From positions 503,501-567,500 of the forward strand of contig NZ_NRQT01000002.1 of NCBI RefSeq assembly GCF_004119455.1: a stretch of DNA of 64,000 nt. The letters run 5' to 3'. Each line of letters opens with the position of its first letter. Positions within the stretch are counted from its first letter, which is position 1. Positions 1-8,675 of the stretch are shown here, in pieces. The notes below the pieces were generated by a model, which saw only the letters and a program-made list of their open reading frames with translations, was not told the origin of the DNA and searched no databases. A program made the position numbers and the translations under genes. This DNA comes from Chryseobacterium sp. CH25 (GTDB lineage Bacteria; Bacteroidota; Bacteroidia; Flavobacteriales; Weeksellaceae).

Positions 1-1497
1 CTGGGGGATTTAAGTGCTAATAATTCTTTAAAGCTTAATGCAACAGGAGATAGCGGAACTCTTGTATTTACTACACCAATGGCTGCTTTTAAGCTATATA
101 TGCTTTCAACAAGTGGCAGCGGAACGTCTGCGGTAAGTGCAACGGTAACTTTTACAGATAATTCAACTCAGACATTTTCTAATATCAGCCTTTCAGACTG
201 GTATGGCGGTTCTAATTATGCTATTCAGGGAATTGGAAGAATTAATAGAGGAAACGATGTCTTAGAACCCAACAGTACCAATCCCAGATTGTATCAGACT
301 GTACTGAACATTGATGCAGCCAATCAGGCTAAACCAATACAGAGCGTTACCATTTCAAAAACTTCCGGCTCTGGAATTCCTAATATTTTTGCTTTCTCAG
401 CAGATGCTTATACAGACTGTATTGCTCCTACAACAGAAGCAGCAACCGGAGTTACTGCTAATACTGCTCAAATTTCATGGACAGTTCCGGCAAGCAACCA
501 GACGACAAGTTATGATATTTATTACAGTCCCAACTCTGCAGTTCCTGCGAGTAATGTAAACCCTAATCATTCCAATGTTGTAGGTACTTCTTATGCACTT
601 AGTAATTTATCCCCAAGTACAACTTATTATTACTGGGTAAGAGCTAACTGTAGTACAGCAACAAGTAAGAGTGCGTGGTCACTTGCTAAATCGTTTACAA
701 CACAGTGTGGGGCTATAGTGCCTTCTTATACTAATAATTTTGCAAGTTTTCCGGGATTATGCTGGGCGAATAACTTAACAGGCGGAGATCCGGGTACAGG
801 GCCAACAGGTACTGGTACTTCTTATTGGGGATCGCGTAGTTTTTTAAACACATCAGCTAATGGGCCTTCTGCCTCTATGAATTTATATTCGTCAGATAGA
901 ACAGGGTGGCTTAAAACAGTAACTTTTAATCTCTCTGCAGGTGGCTATAAAGTGAAGTTTAATTACGGAGTAACTACCTATTCCGGTACTGGCTCTTCAG
1001 GTATGGATAGTGATGATGTTGTTCATTTCATGATTTCCAATGATGGTGGAACTACATGGACGATTCTGCAGACCTGGGATACAAATAATGCACCGTCTAA
1101 TACCTCTAACCCATATACATTCGATCTTGCTAATTATATCGGTGCGAATACTGTTTTTGCATTTTATGGCAGTACAGGATCGCTGGATGAAGATTTGGAT
1201 TATAATTTCTATGTGGATGATTTTACGGTTGAAAATACTCAGTTAAGTACTTCGGAAGTGAATAAACCAGCGAAAAAAGCGGTAGTTCATCCAAATCCAT
1301 TCAAGGATATTCTGTACATTTCAGATACCAGAGATATTAAGTCAGTAGCGGTAACAGATACTGCAGGAAGAGTAGTGAAAACAGTTGAAGGTTCTGTGAA
1401 TGAGCTTGATCTGAGCCGATTGAATTCCGGATTGTATTTTGTAACGCTATATTTTAAAGACGGATCTCATTCTACAGTAAAAACGATCAAAAAATAA
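1..1497 (+). CDS. Secreted FN3 protein with T9SS sorting domain (5' end outside window)
   Basis: The reading frame is open from base 1, so the gene begins upstream and only about 498 codons are visible. In the visible part there is a beta-rich N-terminal region, a fibronectin type III domain starting near the CIAPTTEAATGVTA segment and ending at a Cys, then a second beta-sandwich region, and a C-terminal domain with the HPNPF motif and a GLYFVTLYFKDG segment ending in KTIKK. That last domain is the Por-secretion-system type A tail, which targets proteins through the outer membrane by T9SS. The protein is therefore expected at the cell surface or secreted. No catalytic motif is visible, so the function is unknown; FN3 plus sandwich modules suggest adhesion or an accessory part of an enzyme upstream. 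Confidence 0.85.
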   Translation: MGDLSANNSLKLNATGDSGTLVFTTPMAAFKLYMLSTSGSGTSAVSATVTFTDNSTQTFSNISLSDWYGGSNYAIQGIGRINRGNDVLEPNSTNPRLYQTVLNIDAANQAKPIQSVTISKTSGSGIPNIFAFSADAYTDCIAPTTEAATGVTANTAQISWTVPASNQTTSYDIYYSPNSAVPASNVNPNHSNVVGTSYALSNLSPSTTYYYWVRANCSTATSKSAWSLAKSFTTQCGAIVPSYTNNFASFPGLCWANNLTGGDPGTGPTGTGTSYWGSRSFLNTSANGPSASMNLYSSDRTGWLKTVTFNLSAGGYKVKFNYGVTTYSGTGSSGMDSDDVVHFMISNDGGTTWTILQTWDTNNAPSNTSNPYTFDLANYIGANTVFAFYGSTGSLDEDLDYNFYVDDFTVENTQLSTSEVNKPAKKAVVHPNPFKDILYISDTRDIKSVAVTDTAGRVVKTVEGSVNELDLSRLNSGLYFVTLYFKDGSHSTVKTIKK

Positions 1498-1519
1498 TTT
1501 TTTAGTGTAAATAAAGTTG

Positions 1520-1553
1520 AGTGGCGGTGCATTCTTGTATCGCTGCTTTTTTT
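1520..1553 (+). terminator. Rho-independent terminator after the T9SS protein gene
   Basis: AGTGGCG pairs with CGCTGCT (two G-U wobbles) around a 14-nt loop and is followed by seven T. It lies 23 nt after the stop codon of the secreted protein gene. Confidence 0.6.
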
Positions 1554-1605
1554 ATATCAATGAATAACTATTTTTGTTAACTTGACCACCTAAAACTCAC
1601 TGAAA

Positions 1606-2061
1606 ATGCAAATTATATCAAACTCACTGGAAGACTATCTTTCAAAGATTCCGGATGAAAGGCAAGAGCCGTTTAAGAAACTTTATGATATGATTAATAA
1701 TAATCTACCTAAAGGTTTTGAAGAAATTTCCAATTACGGGATGTTAGGCTGGGCAGTTCCTTTGAAAACCTATCCTGCAGGGTATCATTGTGCTCCGGGA
1801 ACTCCTTTGCCTTTTATTAATCTGGCCTCACAAAAAAACTTTATTGCACTGTATCATATGGGACTGTATTCCAGACCGGAGCTGTTGAATTGGTTTGTGG
1901 CAGAATTTCCTAAATACTCCAAGAAAAAACTGGATATGGGAAAATCCTGTGTACGTTTTAAGAAACCAGAAGATATTCCTTTTGAGCTGATCGCAGAACT
2001 GAGTCAGAAAATGACTGTAGAGGATTGGATTGGTATTTATGAATCTCAGTATAAGAAATAG
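1606..2061 (+). CDS. DUF1801 domain protein
   Basis: A 151-residue soluble protein that matches the DUF1801 family (YdhG-like fold) over its whole length: an N-terminal helix with IPDERQEPFKKLYDMI, the core GFEEISNYGMLGWAVPL, then INLASQKNFIALYHMGLY and a C-terminal helical part. Members are small cytoplasmic proteins of unknown biochemical role; some relatives bind iron or phosphate-containing ligands, but nothing here decides this. It is a single-gene unit with a TATTTTTG -7 box at 1569-1576 and a strong terminator directly after the stop. Confidence 0.8.
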   Translation: MQIISNSLEDYLSKIPDERQEPFKKLYDMINNNLPKGFEEISNYGMLGWAVPLKTYPAGYHCAPGTPLPFINLASQKNFIALYHMGLYSRPELLNWFVAEFPKYSKKKLDMGKSCVRFKKPEDIPFELIAELSQKMTVEDWIGIYESQYKK

Positions 2062-2066
2062 TAAAA

Positions 2067-2100
2067 GCCCTGAATCAATTAGATTGCAGGGCAGTTTTTT
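2067..2100 (+). terminator. Rho-independent terminator after the DUF1801 gene
   Basis: GCCCTG and CAGGGC arms enclose a 14-nt loop and run into a T6 tract. The hairpin begins 5 nt after the stop codon. Confidence 0.8.
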
Positions 2101-2265
2101 AGGATGGAAGCCGGAAGAGGAAGGCTGGAAGTTAGTGTTGTGTTTTTGATAACTTATAGTTTGTTATTAAAAATATTCACATTTTAAAAGGTTAATTAAT
2201 AGGTGTTCCAGTAATTTTATGACGAGTATAAATTTCCTTCTTCCAGCTTCTGGCTCCCCTTCTTT
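2101..2265. repeat. ~160-bp dispersed element with inverted purine/pyrimidine arms, copy A
   Basis: The left end is purine-rich (GGATGGAAGCCGGAAGAGG followed by AAGGCTGGAAG), the right end is the pyrimidine-rich counterpart (TTCCTTCTTCCAGCTTCTGG), and the centre of about 90 bp is AT-rich. Two further intergenic elements with the same plan, arm vocabulary and length lie at 12501-12668 and 18212-18370. All three sit between the 3' end of a gene and the next unit. There is no coding capacity. Confidence 0.6.
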
Positions 2266-3525
2266 TTAAAAATCAATATCCCAGATTCCGGCTTTGCGCT
2301 CAAGTTCAATTAAAGCAGAAGCATTATCTGCCAGCAACTGGAAATAATTCTGACGAAGTTCATTATAGGTTCTCTGGGCATTAAGCACTTCTAAAATAGA
2401 ACTTTCTCCACGCTGATAACTGTAAGTAATTCCTTTCAGAATGCTTTCCGCTTCTTTTAACATTCCGTTATCGAACTGCTGCAACTGTTTTTGAGCAGAA
2501 GTATACTGTTGGTAAGCCTGAGTAACTTCCATCCTGATACTGTTTTCAATTTGTCGATATTCTGTTTCTGCTTGAGAGTGGCCCATTTCGGCAATTTTAA
2601 GATCAGCATTCCGACGATTGGAAAATTTCAAAGGAACACTGATTCCCAATTTTACAGTATTGACAGCAGGTGAAGGGGCAATTTCATTATTGGCCACAGT
2701 ATTATGTCCTGCTCCGGCACTCAACCCTAAATCTATTGCACGATTAGCCTTCTCAAGTTTAACACGGCTTGCCGCAGTATTGATATTCTGTTTGGAAGCT
2801 AAAAGGTCTGCTCTTTGGTTAAAAGCCTGTGTGATGAGGTCATTTAAAGCAAAAGTTCTGTTGAAGGTATTGAGATCTCCGGTTACTTCTTTGCCGGTAC
2901 TGTCGCTTCCCATAAAATCAGATAGCGCAGTGATGGATTGTTGCCGATTTCCTTCAAGTTGATACACTTCATTTAATAAAGAAAATGCTTCCAGGCGGCT
3001 TTGCTGAGACGTTACTTTGGAAATATCACCTAATTTGTATCGGATACTGTCAGATTTAGCCAATTTGAGCATACTCTGATAAGACTCTTTCTGAACATTC
3101 AGCAATGCTTTTGATTTTAAAGCATCAATATAACCTAAAGTAGCATCAGCAAGAAGATTTCTCAGATAATCCTGTAATTGCAGTTTAGAATATTCTGCTT
3201 CATTTTTTGCAGTTTCTATTCTGGCTTTTCTTTTGCCACCCAACTCAAGTGTCCAGCTAACTGCCCCTTCCATGGTGTATCCCATATCTTTGGAAACCCC
3301 GTTGTTAGAGGTTTCCATTTCAATTTGAGGATCCGGGAAAATTCCTGCGGTGAGGATAGAGGCTTCAGCCATACTGACATTGTATTTCTGTGCAGCAAGA
3401 CCAAGGTTTTTATCCTTCACATAATTCAGGTATTCGTTGAAGTAAATAGGTTCCTGCTCTGTCTGGCCTTTGATGAATATACCGGTAACGGTACATACTA
3501 TTATGATTAAAAAATTAGATTTCAT
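2266..3525 (-). CDS. TolC-family outer-membrane efflux protein (CzcC/CusC-like)
   Basis: Outer-membrane channel of a tripartite metal efflux pump. The start at 3525 (MKSNFLIIIVC) gives a clean signal peptide; an ATG four codons upstream (3537) is also possible. The mature part has two related halves of long amphipathic helices: the first with PDPQIEMETSNNG and SWTLELGGKRKARIETA, the second with GISVPLKFSNRRNADLKIAE, as in outer-membrane efflux proteins (OEP, PF02321 twice). Length, about 420 residues, is normal for CzcC. It overlaps the end of the RND gene by a few bases, so it is the last gene of the operon mgtC-like, adaptor, RND pump, channel, and is translationally coupled. Confidence 0.9.
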   Translation of the reverse strand: MKSNFLIIIVCTVTGIFIKGQTEQEPIYFNEYLNYVKDKNLGLAAQKYNVSMAEASILTAGIFPDPQIEMETSNNGVSKDMGYTMEGAVSWTLELGGKRKARIETAKNEAEYSKLQLQDYLRNLLADATLGYIDALKSKALLNVQKESYQSMLKLAKSDSIRYKLGDISKVTSQQSRLEAFSLLNEVYQLEGNRQQSITALSDFMGSDSTGKEVTGDLNTFNRTFALNDLITQAFNQRADLLASKQNINTAASRVKLEKANRAIDLGLSAGAGHNTVANNEIAPSPAVNTVKLGISVPLKFSNRRNADLKIAEMGHSQAETEYRQIENSIRMEVTQAYQQYTSAQKQLQQFDNGMLKEAESILKGITYSYQRGESSILEVLNAQRTYNELRQNYFQLLADNASALIELERKAGIWDIDF

Positions 3526-6500
3526 GAGAGGTTGCATTTTGTTTGTCGAAACGGTATTCAGCTAAATAATAAATGGCAGGAAGTACAAACAAGGTAAGGA
3601 ATGTTGAAAACATCAATCCATACACAATTACGGTAGCCAAAGGTCTCTGTACATCTGATCCGATACCTGTTGCAAGAGAAGCAGGCAATAATCCGATGAT
3701 CGCTACGGAGGCGGTCATCAATACAGGCCTGAAACGGTCCTTTGCTCCCTGAATAACCGATGCTTTAAGCGGAATTCCACTTTTTCTTAAGGTATTGATA
3801 TGGGAAACCATAATCACCCCGTTCTGAATAGCCACTCCGAATAAGGCAATAAAACCTACTGCAGAAGATACATTGAGAGACATTCCTCTAATGTTTAAGG
3901 CCAGCATTCCACCAAATAAAGCTAATGGAATAATACTCATTAAAACCAGTGCCTGTCTGAAGGTTCCGAATGCACCGTACAATAACAGGAACATCACTGC
4001 TAAAGCCAACGGGACAATAACTGCCAGTCTTGAATAAGCCCTGTTTTTATTTTCAAACTGTCCGCCCCATTTGATCTGGTATTTTTCATGGTCGTAACGG
4101 ATGTTTTTTTCAATGCTTTTTTGAGCTTCGTTGAGGAATGAAGTCAAATCACGACCTCGTAGATTAAGCTTTACAGTAAGGTGTCTCTTGTTCATTTCTC
4201 TTGTGATCGTGCTTTCTCCGGTACTCAATTTTACTGAAGCAATCTGTGAAAGCGGAATTTTTGCTCCTGATGAAGAGGCCAGCATCAGATTTCCAATCTT
4301 TTCAGGAGTATTTCTGCTATTTTCAACGTAACGGCAGGAAATATCATACACTTTGTTACCAATGAAGATTTGAGAAACTGCTTTTCCACCAAGTGCCGTT
4401 TCAATAAGATCGGTAACGTCAGAAACATTTAAGCCATATTGTGCGATTTTATTTCTGTCAGCTATAATCTGTAGCTGAGGAAGTGGTGGTTCCTGGTCAA
4501 TGGCAAGATCAGCAGAACCGGGAACAGTTTTTAAAAGGGAGAGAACATTTTCTGCAACCTGTCTTGTTCCGGCAAAGTCATCGCCATAAATTTTCACCAC
4601 CAACTCACTGTGGGCACCTGATATTTTATCCATCACTCCGTCAATCATTGGCTGAGAGAAACCTACTGTAAAACCTGGCATATCTTTATAATCTTCTGCA
4701 AGTTCTTTGATGAGGTCTGCTTTTGTTTTTCCTGATGGCCATTCTTTATAAGGTTTTATCCCTACAGATACTTCAAAGTGGGAAGCTGTCCACGGATCGG
4801 TACCATCATCGTTCCGTCCAGCCTGTACCATAATATAAGTTACTTCTGAATGTTTCATGGTTCTCATACGGAGAGAGTCACTCATTTCCTGTGCTTTTTT
4901 CAGAGAAATTCCGGGTGGAAGCTGTACTTGTAACCAGATAGAACCTTCATCAAGTTCAGGTAAGAAGTCTTTACCTACGCTGTAAGAAAGAATTCCTGCT
5001 CCCAATAATACAATTCCTGCAGGAATAAAGATCTTTTTAGGAGCAGACATGATTTTGTCAATTCCTTTTCCATAAGCGTTGCTTACTTTTTCGAGCCATC
5101 TGTTGTGATAAAGCTTTCTGGGTTTTCTGTAAATCATATAAGCCAGCCCGGGAATTAGCAGTAAAGCTACTGCCAGAGCTCCTAATAATGCGTAACCTAC
5201 TGTAAATGCCATGGGAGTAAATAATTTTTTTTCAACCCTTTCAAATGCGAACAAAGGCAGGTAAGCTGTAATGATGATAATTCCTGAAAAGAATATCGGT
5301 TTCGCAATTTCAGTGGCTTTTTGAATGATTGTTTTCTCTTCCAGTTCTTTGTCGGGATGTTCCTCTCTCTGCCTTAAAATAGCTTCCAGCATTACGATGG
5401 AACCATCTACAATAATTCCGAAATCTATAGCTCCCAATGAAAGAAGGTTGGCCGGGATATTGGTGAAATGCATTAAAATGAAAGCAATAAGAAGTGAAAA
5501 AGGAATAGTAATCGCAGTTAAAAGAGCTCCCCGCCAGCTTCCAAGGAATACAATCATGATAATGATTACCAATACGATTCCTTCCGTTAAAGTATGGGAA
5601 ACTGTAGTAAGAGTGGTTTTTACAAGATCAGTTCTGTCCAGGTAGGTATGAATTTTTACCCCTGCCGGAAGAATATTTTTGTTCAGTTCATCTACGGCTT
5701 CATGTACACCAATCAATACCTGAGAGGGATTCTGTCCTTTTAAAAGCAATACAATTCCGCCTACACTTTCATTATAGTTTCTGCTTCGGTCTGTAAATCC
5801 AAGGATTCCTTTATGTTCAAGGTTTCCATATTTTAAAGTTCCGATATCATTTAAAAAAACAGGAACTCCTTTTTCTGTTTTTACAACGGTTTTTCCAAGA
5901 TCATCAAGGTTTTTAATCAATCCAATCCCACGGACAACGTATGCAAGATCTCCACGGGGAAGCATACTTCCACCCGCACTGGCATTGTTTTTACTGATGG
6001 TTTCGATAATTTCTGCAAGGGAAAGACCATATTGCTCCAGTTTATTGGGATCAAGCTCTATCTGAAACTGAGTGGTTATTCCTCCAAAATTGGTTACATC
6101 TGCAATTCCTGAAACCTGCTTTATTCTGGGAATAATCACGAAATTCTGAAGATCCGTAAGTTCTCTTAAGCTGAGATTGTCACTTTCAATTACATATCGG
6201 TAAATTTCTCCTACGGGCGAGGTTAAAGGATCTAATCCTGGCTGCGCCCCATAAGGCAGAGAAACTTCTGCCAGTCTTTCCTGGATACGCTGTCTTGCCC
6301 AATAATCATCAATGCCATCATCAAATACAATGGTAATCATGGAAAGTCCAAAAGTACTCTTGCTTCGCATGACGTGCATTCCCGGGATTCCATTAAGAGC
6401 TCTTTCTAGGGGAATGGTAATCTGTTGTTCTACTTCTTCGGCAGCGAGTCCCTGTACCTGGGTCACAACCTGTGATGTGGTGTCTGCAATATCCGGATAA

Positions 6501-6610
6501 GCTTCAACGGAAAGTTTAGTCCAAGAATAGTATCCAAAAAATCCTAATAATATAAAGAGGGCCAGTATAAGCCATTTTTTCTGTATGGAAACGGTTAATA
6601 ACTTTTTCAT
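3515..6610 (-). CDS. czcA: Heavy-metal efflux RND transporter, CzcA family
   Basis: A 1031-residue inner-membrane proton/cation antiporter, full length for the HME-RND family. It has an N-terminal TM helix followed by the periplasmic porter domain, TM bundles around 330-480 and 860-1010, and a second porter domain between. In TM4 the motif DFGIIVDGSIVMLE places D396, D402 and E409 where CzcA-type pumps (Zn/Co/Cd, divalent cations) have their essential proton-relay acids; Cu/Ag pumps of the CusA type differ here. I therefore favour a divalent-cation substrate over copper, though the ion cannot be fixed from sequence. It lies between the adaptor gene (41 nt upstream) and the overlapping TolC-type channel gene, the usual CzcBAC set in Bacteroidetes order. 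Confidence 0.93.
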   Translation of the reverse strand: MKKLLTVSIQKKWLILALFILLGFFGYYSWTKLSVEAYPDIADTTSQVVTQVQGLAAEEVEQQITIPLERALNGIPGMHVMRSKSTFGLSMITIVFDDGIDDYWARQRIQERLAEVSLPYGAQPGLDPLTSPVGEIYRYVIESDNLSLRELTDLQNFVIIPRIKQVSGIADVTNFGGITTQFQIELDPNKLEQYGLSLAEIIETISKNNASAGGSMLPRGDLAYVVRGIGLIKNLDDLGKTVVKTEKGVPVFLNDIGTLKYGNLEHKGILGFTDRSRNYNESVGGIVLLLKGQNPSQVLIGVHEAVDELNKNILPAGVKIHTYLDRTDLVKTTLTTVSHTLTEGIVLVIIIMIVFLGSWRGALLTAITIPFSLLIAFILMHFTNIPANLLSLGAIDFGIIVDGSIVMLEAILRQREEHPDKELEEKTIIQKATEIAKPIFFSGIIIITAYLPLFAFERVEKKLFTPMAFTVGYALLGALAVALLLIPGLAYMIYRKPRKLYHNRWLEKVSNAYGKGIDKIMSAPKKIFIPAGIVLLGAGILSYSVGKDFLPELDEGSIWLQVQLPPGISLKKAQEMSDSLRMRTMKHSEVTYIMVQAGRNDDGTDPWTASHFEVSVGIKPYKEWPSGKTKADLIKELAEDYKDMPGFTVGFSQPMIDGVMDKISGAHSELVVKIYGDDFAGTRQVAENVLSLLKTVPGSADLAIDQEPPLPQLQIIADRNKIAQYGLNVSDVTDLIETALGGKAVSQIFIGNKVYDISCRYVENSRNTPEKIGNLMLASSSGAKIPLSQIASVKLSTGESTITREMNKRHLTVKLNLRGRDLTSFLNEAQKSIEKNIRYDHEKYQIKWGGQFENKNRAYSRLAVIVPLALAVMFLLLYGAFGTFRQALVLMSIIPLALFGGMLALNIRGMSLNVSSAVGFIALFGVAIQNGVIMVSHINTLRKSGIPLKASVIQGAKDRFRPVLMTASVAIIGLLPASLATGIGSDVQRPLATVIVYGLMFSTFLTLFVLPAIYYLAEYRFDKQNATSHEI

Positions 6611-6651
6611 AATCTAACTTTAATGGGAGTTTTTGCTTCCACATTCTACAT

Positions 6652-7749
6652 TTATTTTACATCCAGCAGATAAATTCCTCCAGTGGTCATGATTTCATCT
6701 CCTGGTTTAAGCCCTGATGTGATCTTTACCGTTTTTTCAGAAGCTTCGGCAGTGGTTACATTACGCTTCATGAATTGGTTTCTTCCTGTTTTGATCCAGA
6801 CGTATTGATTGTCATCTTTTTGCATCAGAGCAGAGGTTGGGATAATAATTGTGTTTTCAGAATCGGTGGAGTAGATGATGGTGGCAAACATGCCGGGCTT
6901 TAATGTTCTGTCGGGATTATCACATTGTATTAAAACCTTGATACTTCTTGTGGCTTCATCTACCCAGTCGTTGATATGGTATACTTTTCCGGTAATAGCT
7001 CTGTCTGGATAAGTATTAACTTTTACAGATACCTGATCTCCATTTTTAATGAACCGAAGATCCTTTTCTTTCACTTCTCCTGAAATCCAAACCTTGGAAA
7101 GTTCAGCAACAACCATCACAGGTTCTGCATCTTCACGGAGATACTGTCCGGTAACGATTTTGTTGGAAATAACTTCACCGGCAATAGGAGCTCTTACAAT
7201 TAAACCGCCGGAGCCTTTCCCTTGGCTGTTATAAATTTTTAATGCTGTGGAGGCATTGGATAGGGAAATTTTTTTATTTCTGAATTCTGTTTCAGATTCT
7301 TCAAGTTCCTTTTGTATTCCCACACCATGTTTTACAAGGTCCTGTTGACGTTTGTATTTTTTTTCTGCAAGACCCGCTTCATTCAAGGCATCGGAATATT
7401 CTTTCTGTATATCCAGATACCCTGATGAAAGCACTTCAAAAAGAGGACTTCCAGCACTTACTTTCTGTCCGATATTAACAAATGCTTTTGTAACTCTTCC
7501 TGAAAATGGGCTTGCTATTTCTGCATAATTATTAGGAATGGCTTCTATGGTTCCTACAGAAGTAATATCATGATTGTATTCCTGATCGCTGACGGTTATG
7601 GTTTTAATTTTCTTTAAAACAGGACTGTTTTCAGGAATGATAACCTGATTATCCTTCAGGATGATTTCCTGTTCTGGAGTTTGTTGTGGAACATTGTCTT
7701 TGCAGGAGATTGCAAAAAGAATGATAATGCTTAAGATTATTCTTTTCAT
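6652..7749 (-). CDS. RND efflux periplasmic adaptor lipoprotein (CzcB/CusB-like)
   Basis: Membrane-fusion subunit that bridges the RND pump and the outer-membrane channel. I start it at 7749 because MKRIILSIIILFAISC is a lipoprotein signal with Cys16 as the lipidated residue; the frame is open further upstream but that extension would run inside the preceding mgtC-like gene. The mature protein (365 residues in total) has the split barrel-sandwich (biotinyl-lipoyl) halves around ASPFSGRVTKAFVNIGQKVS and IVRAPIAGEVISNKIVTGQY, a short coiled-coil hairpin between them, then beta-barrel and membrane-proximal domains. No His-rich extension typical of Ralstonia CzcB is present. The start follows the mgtC-like stop by 4 nt. 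Confidence 0.9.
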   Translation of the reverse strand: MKRIILSIIILFAISCKDNVPQQTPEQEIILKDNQVIIPENSPVLKKIKTITVSDQEYNHDITSVGTIEAIPNNYAEIASPFSGRVTKAFVNIGQKVSAGSPLFEVLSSGYLDIQKEYSDALNEAGLAEKKYKRQQDLVKHGVGIQKELEESETEFRNKKISLSNASTALKIYNSQGKGSGGLIVRAPIAGEVISNKIVTGQYLREDAEPVMVVAELSKVWISGEVKEKDLRFIKNGDQVSVKVNTYPDRAITGKVYHINDWVDEATRSIKVLIQCDNPDRTLKPGMFATIIYSTDSENTIIIPTSALMQKDDNQYVWIKTGRNQFMKRNVTTAEASEKTVKITSGLKPGDEIMTTGGIYLLDVK

Positions 7750-7753
7750 GATC

Positions 7754-8236
7754 TTAATAAAATTGAGTGCTGTTGCTGATTTTAGGTTTTGTATTGTTCT
7801 TTTTCTTGTTGATGACCAGTTTCTTACTCCGTACCTCCTTTTGGGTAGATAAAGTAGGGCGTAGGAATATATTGGTGGAAACAATAAAAAAGACGGTAAT
7901 AAGTGCTTCTTTGGGATATCCGAGTGCACACAATGCTCCTATCGCTGCGGAACACCATAAAGTGGCTGCGGTATTCAAACCTCTTACGGTAAGGCCGTCT
8001 TTCATAATAACACCACCACCGAGAAATCCGATTCCACTCACGATGTAAGAGGTAATTCTTCCGGCTGCATCACCACCAATTCTGATGGCAATCAGTACAA
8101 ATGCTGCGGAACCTATGCAAACTAAGGTATTGGTGCGAAGACCTGCATTTTTTTTGCGCCACTGTCTCTCGAAGCCTATACCGGCTCCTAAACAGAATGC
8201 AGTTAATAAACGAAGTGTAAATTCAAATGTATTCAT
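7754..8236 (-). CDS. MgtC/SapB family membrane protein
   Basis: A 160-residue polytopic inner-membrane protein with the MgtC signatures: GAGIGFERQWRKK in the first loop, GLRTNTLVCIGSAAF, GIGFLGGGVIMKDG and GLNTAATLWCSAAIGAL. MgtC proteins are linked to growth at low Mg2+ and to acid or envelope homeostasis; the short form, without the C-terminal ACT-like domain of Salmonella MgtC, is the environmental SapB type. It is the first gene of the efflux operon (4-nt gap to the adaptor), an association suggesting co-regulation with divalent-metal efflux. The C-terminus is unusually Lys/Asn-rich. Confidence 0.88.
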   Translation of the reverse strand: MNTFEFTLRLLTAFCLGAGIGFERQWRKKNAGLRTNTLVCIGSAAFVLIAIRIGGDAAGRITSYIVSGIGFLGGGVIMKDGLTVRGLNTAATLWCSAAIGALCALGYPKEALITVFFIVSTNIFLRPTLSTQKEVRSKKLVINKKKNNTKPKISNSTQFY

Positions 8237-8464
8237 AACTTTTCCTTTTTTATAAAGCTTGTGAGCTGTACGGGAAAAGTGAGTACAACTAAAGCTTTTA
8301 AGATTGATAATTACTGTAAGGATCTGCGTCCATGTGCTTTATTTTTTACAGTGCAAAAGTAGGAAGAGTGGCTTTTTTAAGCCGTTAGAAAAACTTTAGA
8401 ATGCTATTAGAATTTTATTAGAAAAATAGAGATAGTCCTTTTTTAATTAAAAATGACATAATTG

Positions 8465-8484
8465 ATAGTATCATTTGATACTAT
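8465..8484. promoter_or_regulatory. 20-bp perfect palindrome, operator-like
   Basis: ATAGTATCA and TGATACTAT are exact inverted repeats around TT. Two-fold symmetry and intergenic placement fit a regulator binding site. It is 14 nt upstream of the terminator-type hairpin at 8498. Confidence 0.4.
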
Positions 8485-8497
8485 GTACGGGTTGATG

Positions 8498-8544
8498 AAT
8501 GGTTACAGATTGGGAAATAAAGCGCTCATCTGTAACCATTTTTT
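8498..8544 (+). terminator. Terminator-type hairpin with no upstream gene; possible end of a small RNA
   Basis: AATGGTTACAGAT and ATCTGTAACCATT form a perfect 13-bp stem with a 17-nt loop, ending in a T tract. No plus-strand gene ends before it, as the gene to the left is on the minus strand, and it precedes the rhtA-like promoter. It may terminate an unannotated small transcript or act as a leader element. Confidence 0.45.
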
Positions 8545-8675
8545 AAGATAAAATTTCAATACTTTTGGCAATAATCTAGTTTTTTACTATACTATTATTA
8601 ATTTTGTAGAATAAAGCTTGTTTTATTTCCCGGTTTCCAACCAAAAGTTGTCTTTATAAATTATATATTTTAGAA

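Larger units (their letters stand above)
8237..8675. other. 439-bp divergent intergenic region with three hairpin/palindrome elements
   Basis: It separates the minus-strand efflux operon from the plus-strand rhtA-like gene. For the minus strand there is a TACTTTTG -7 box (8354-8361). Beside it is a small inverted repeat, GGCTT-TTTT-AAGCC, at 8370-8383. For the plus strand a TAATTTTG box lies at 8600-8607. Between them are a 20-bp palindrome and a terminator-type hairpin (listed separately) that belong to neither flanking gene. Confidence 0.5.

Noticed and set aside
7750..7929. N-terminal extension of the efflux adaptor upstream of 7749
   Set aside because: It would lie in another frame within the mgtC-like gene and would bury a standard lipoprotein signal in the middle of the protein.
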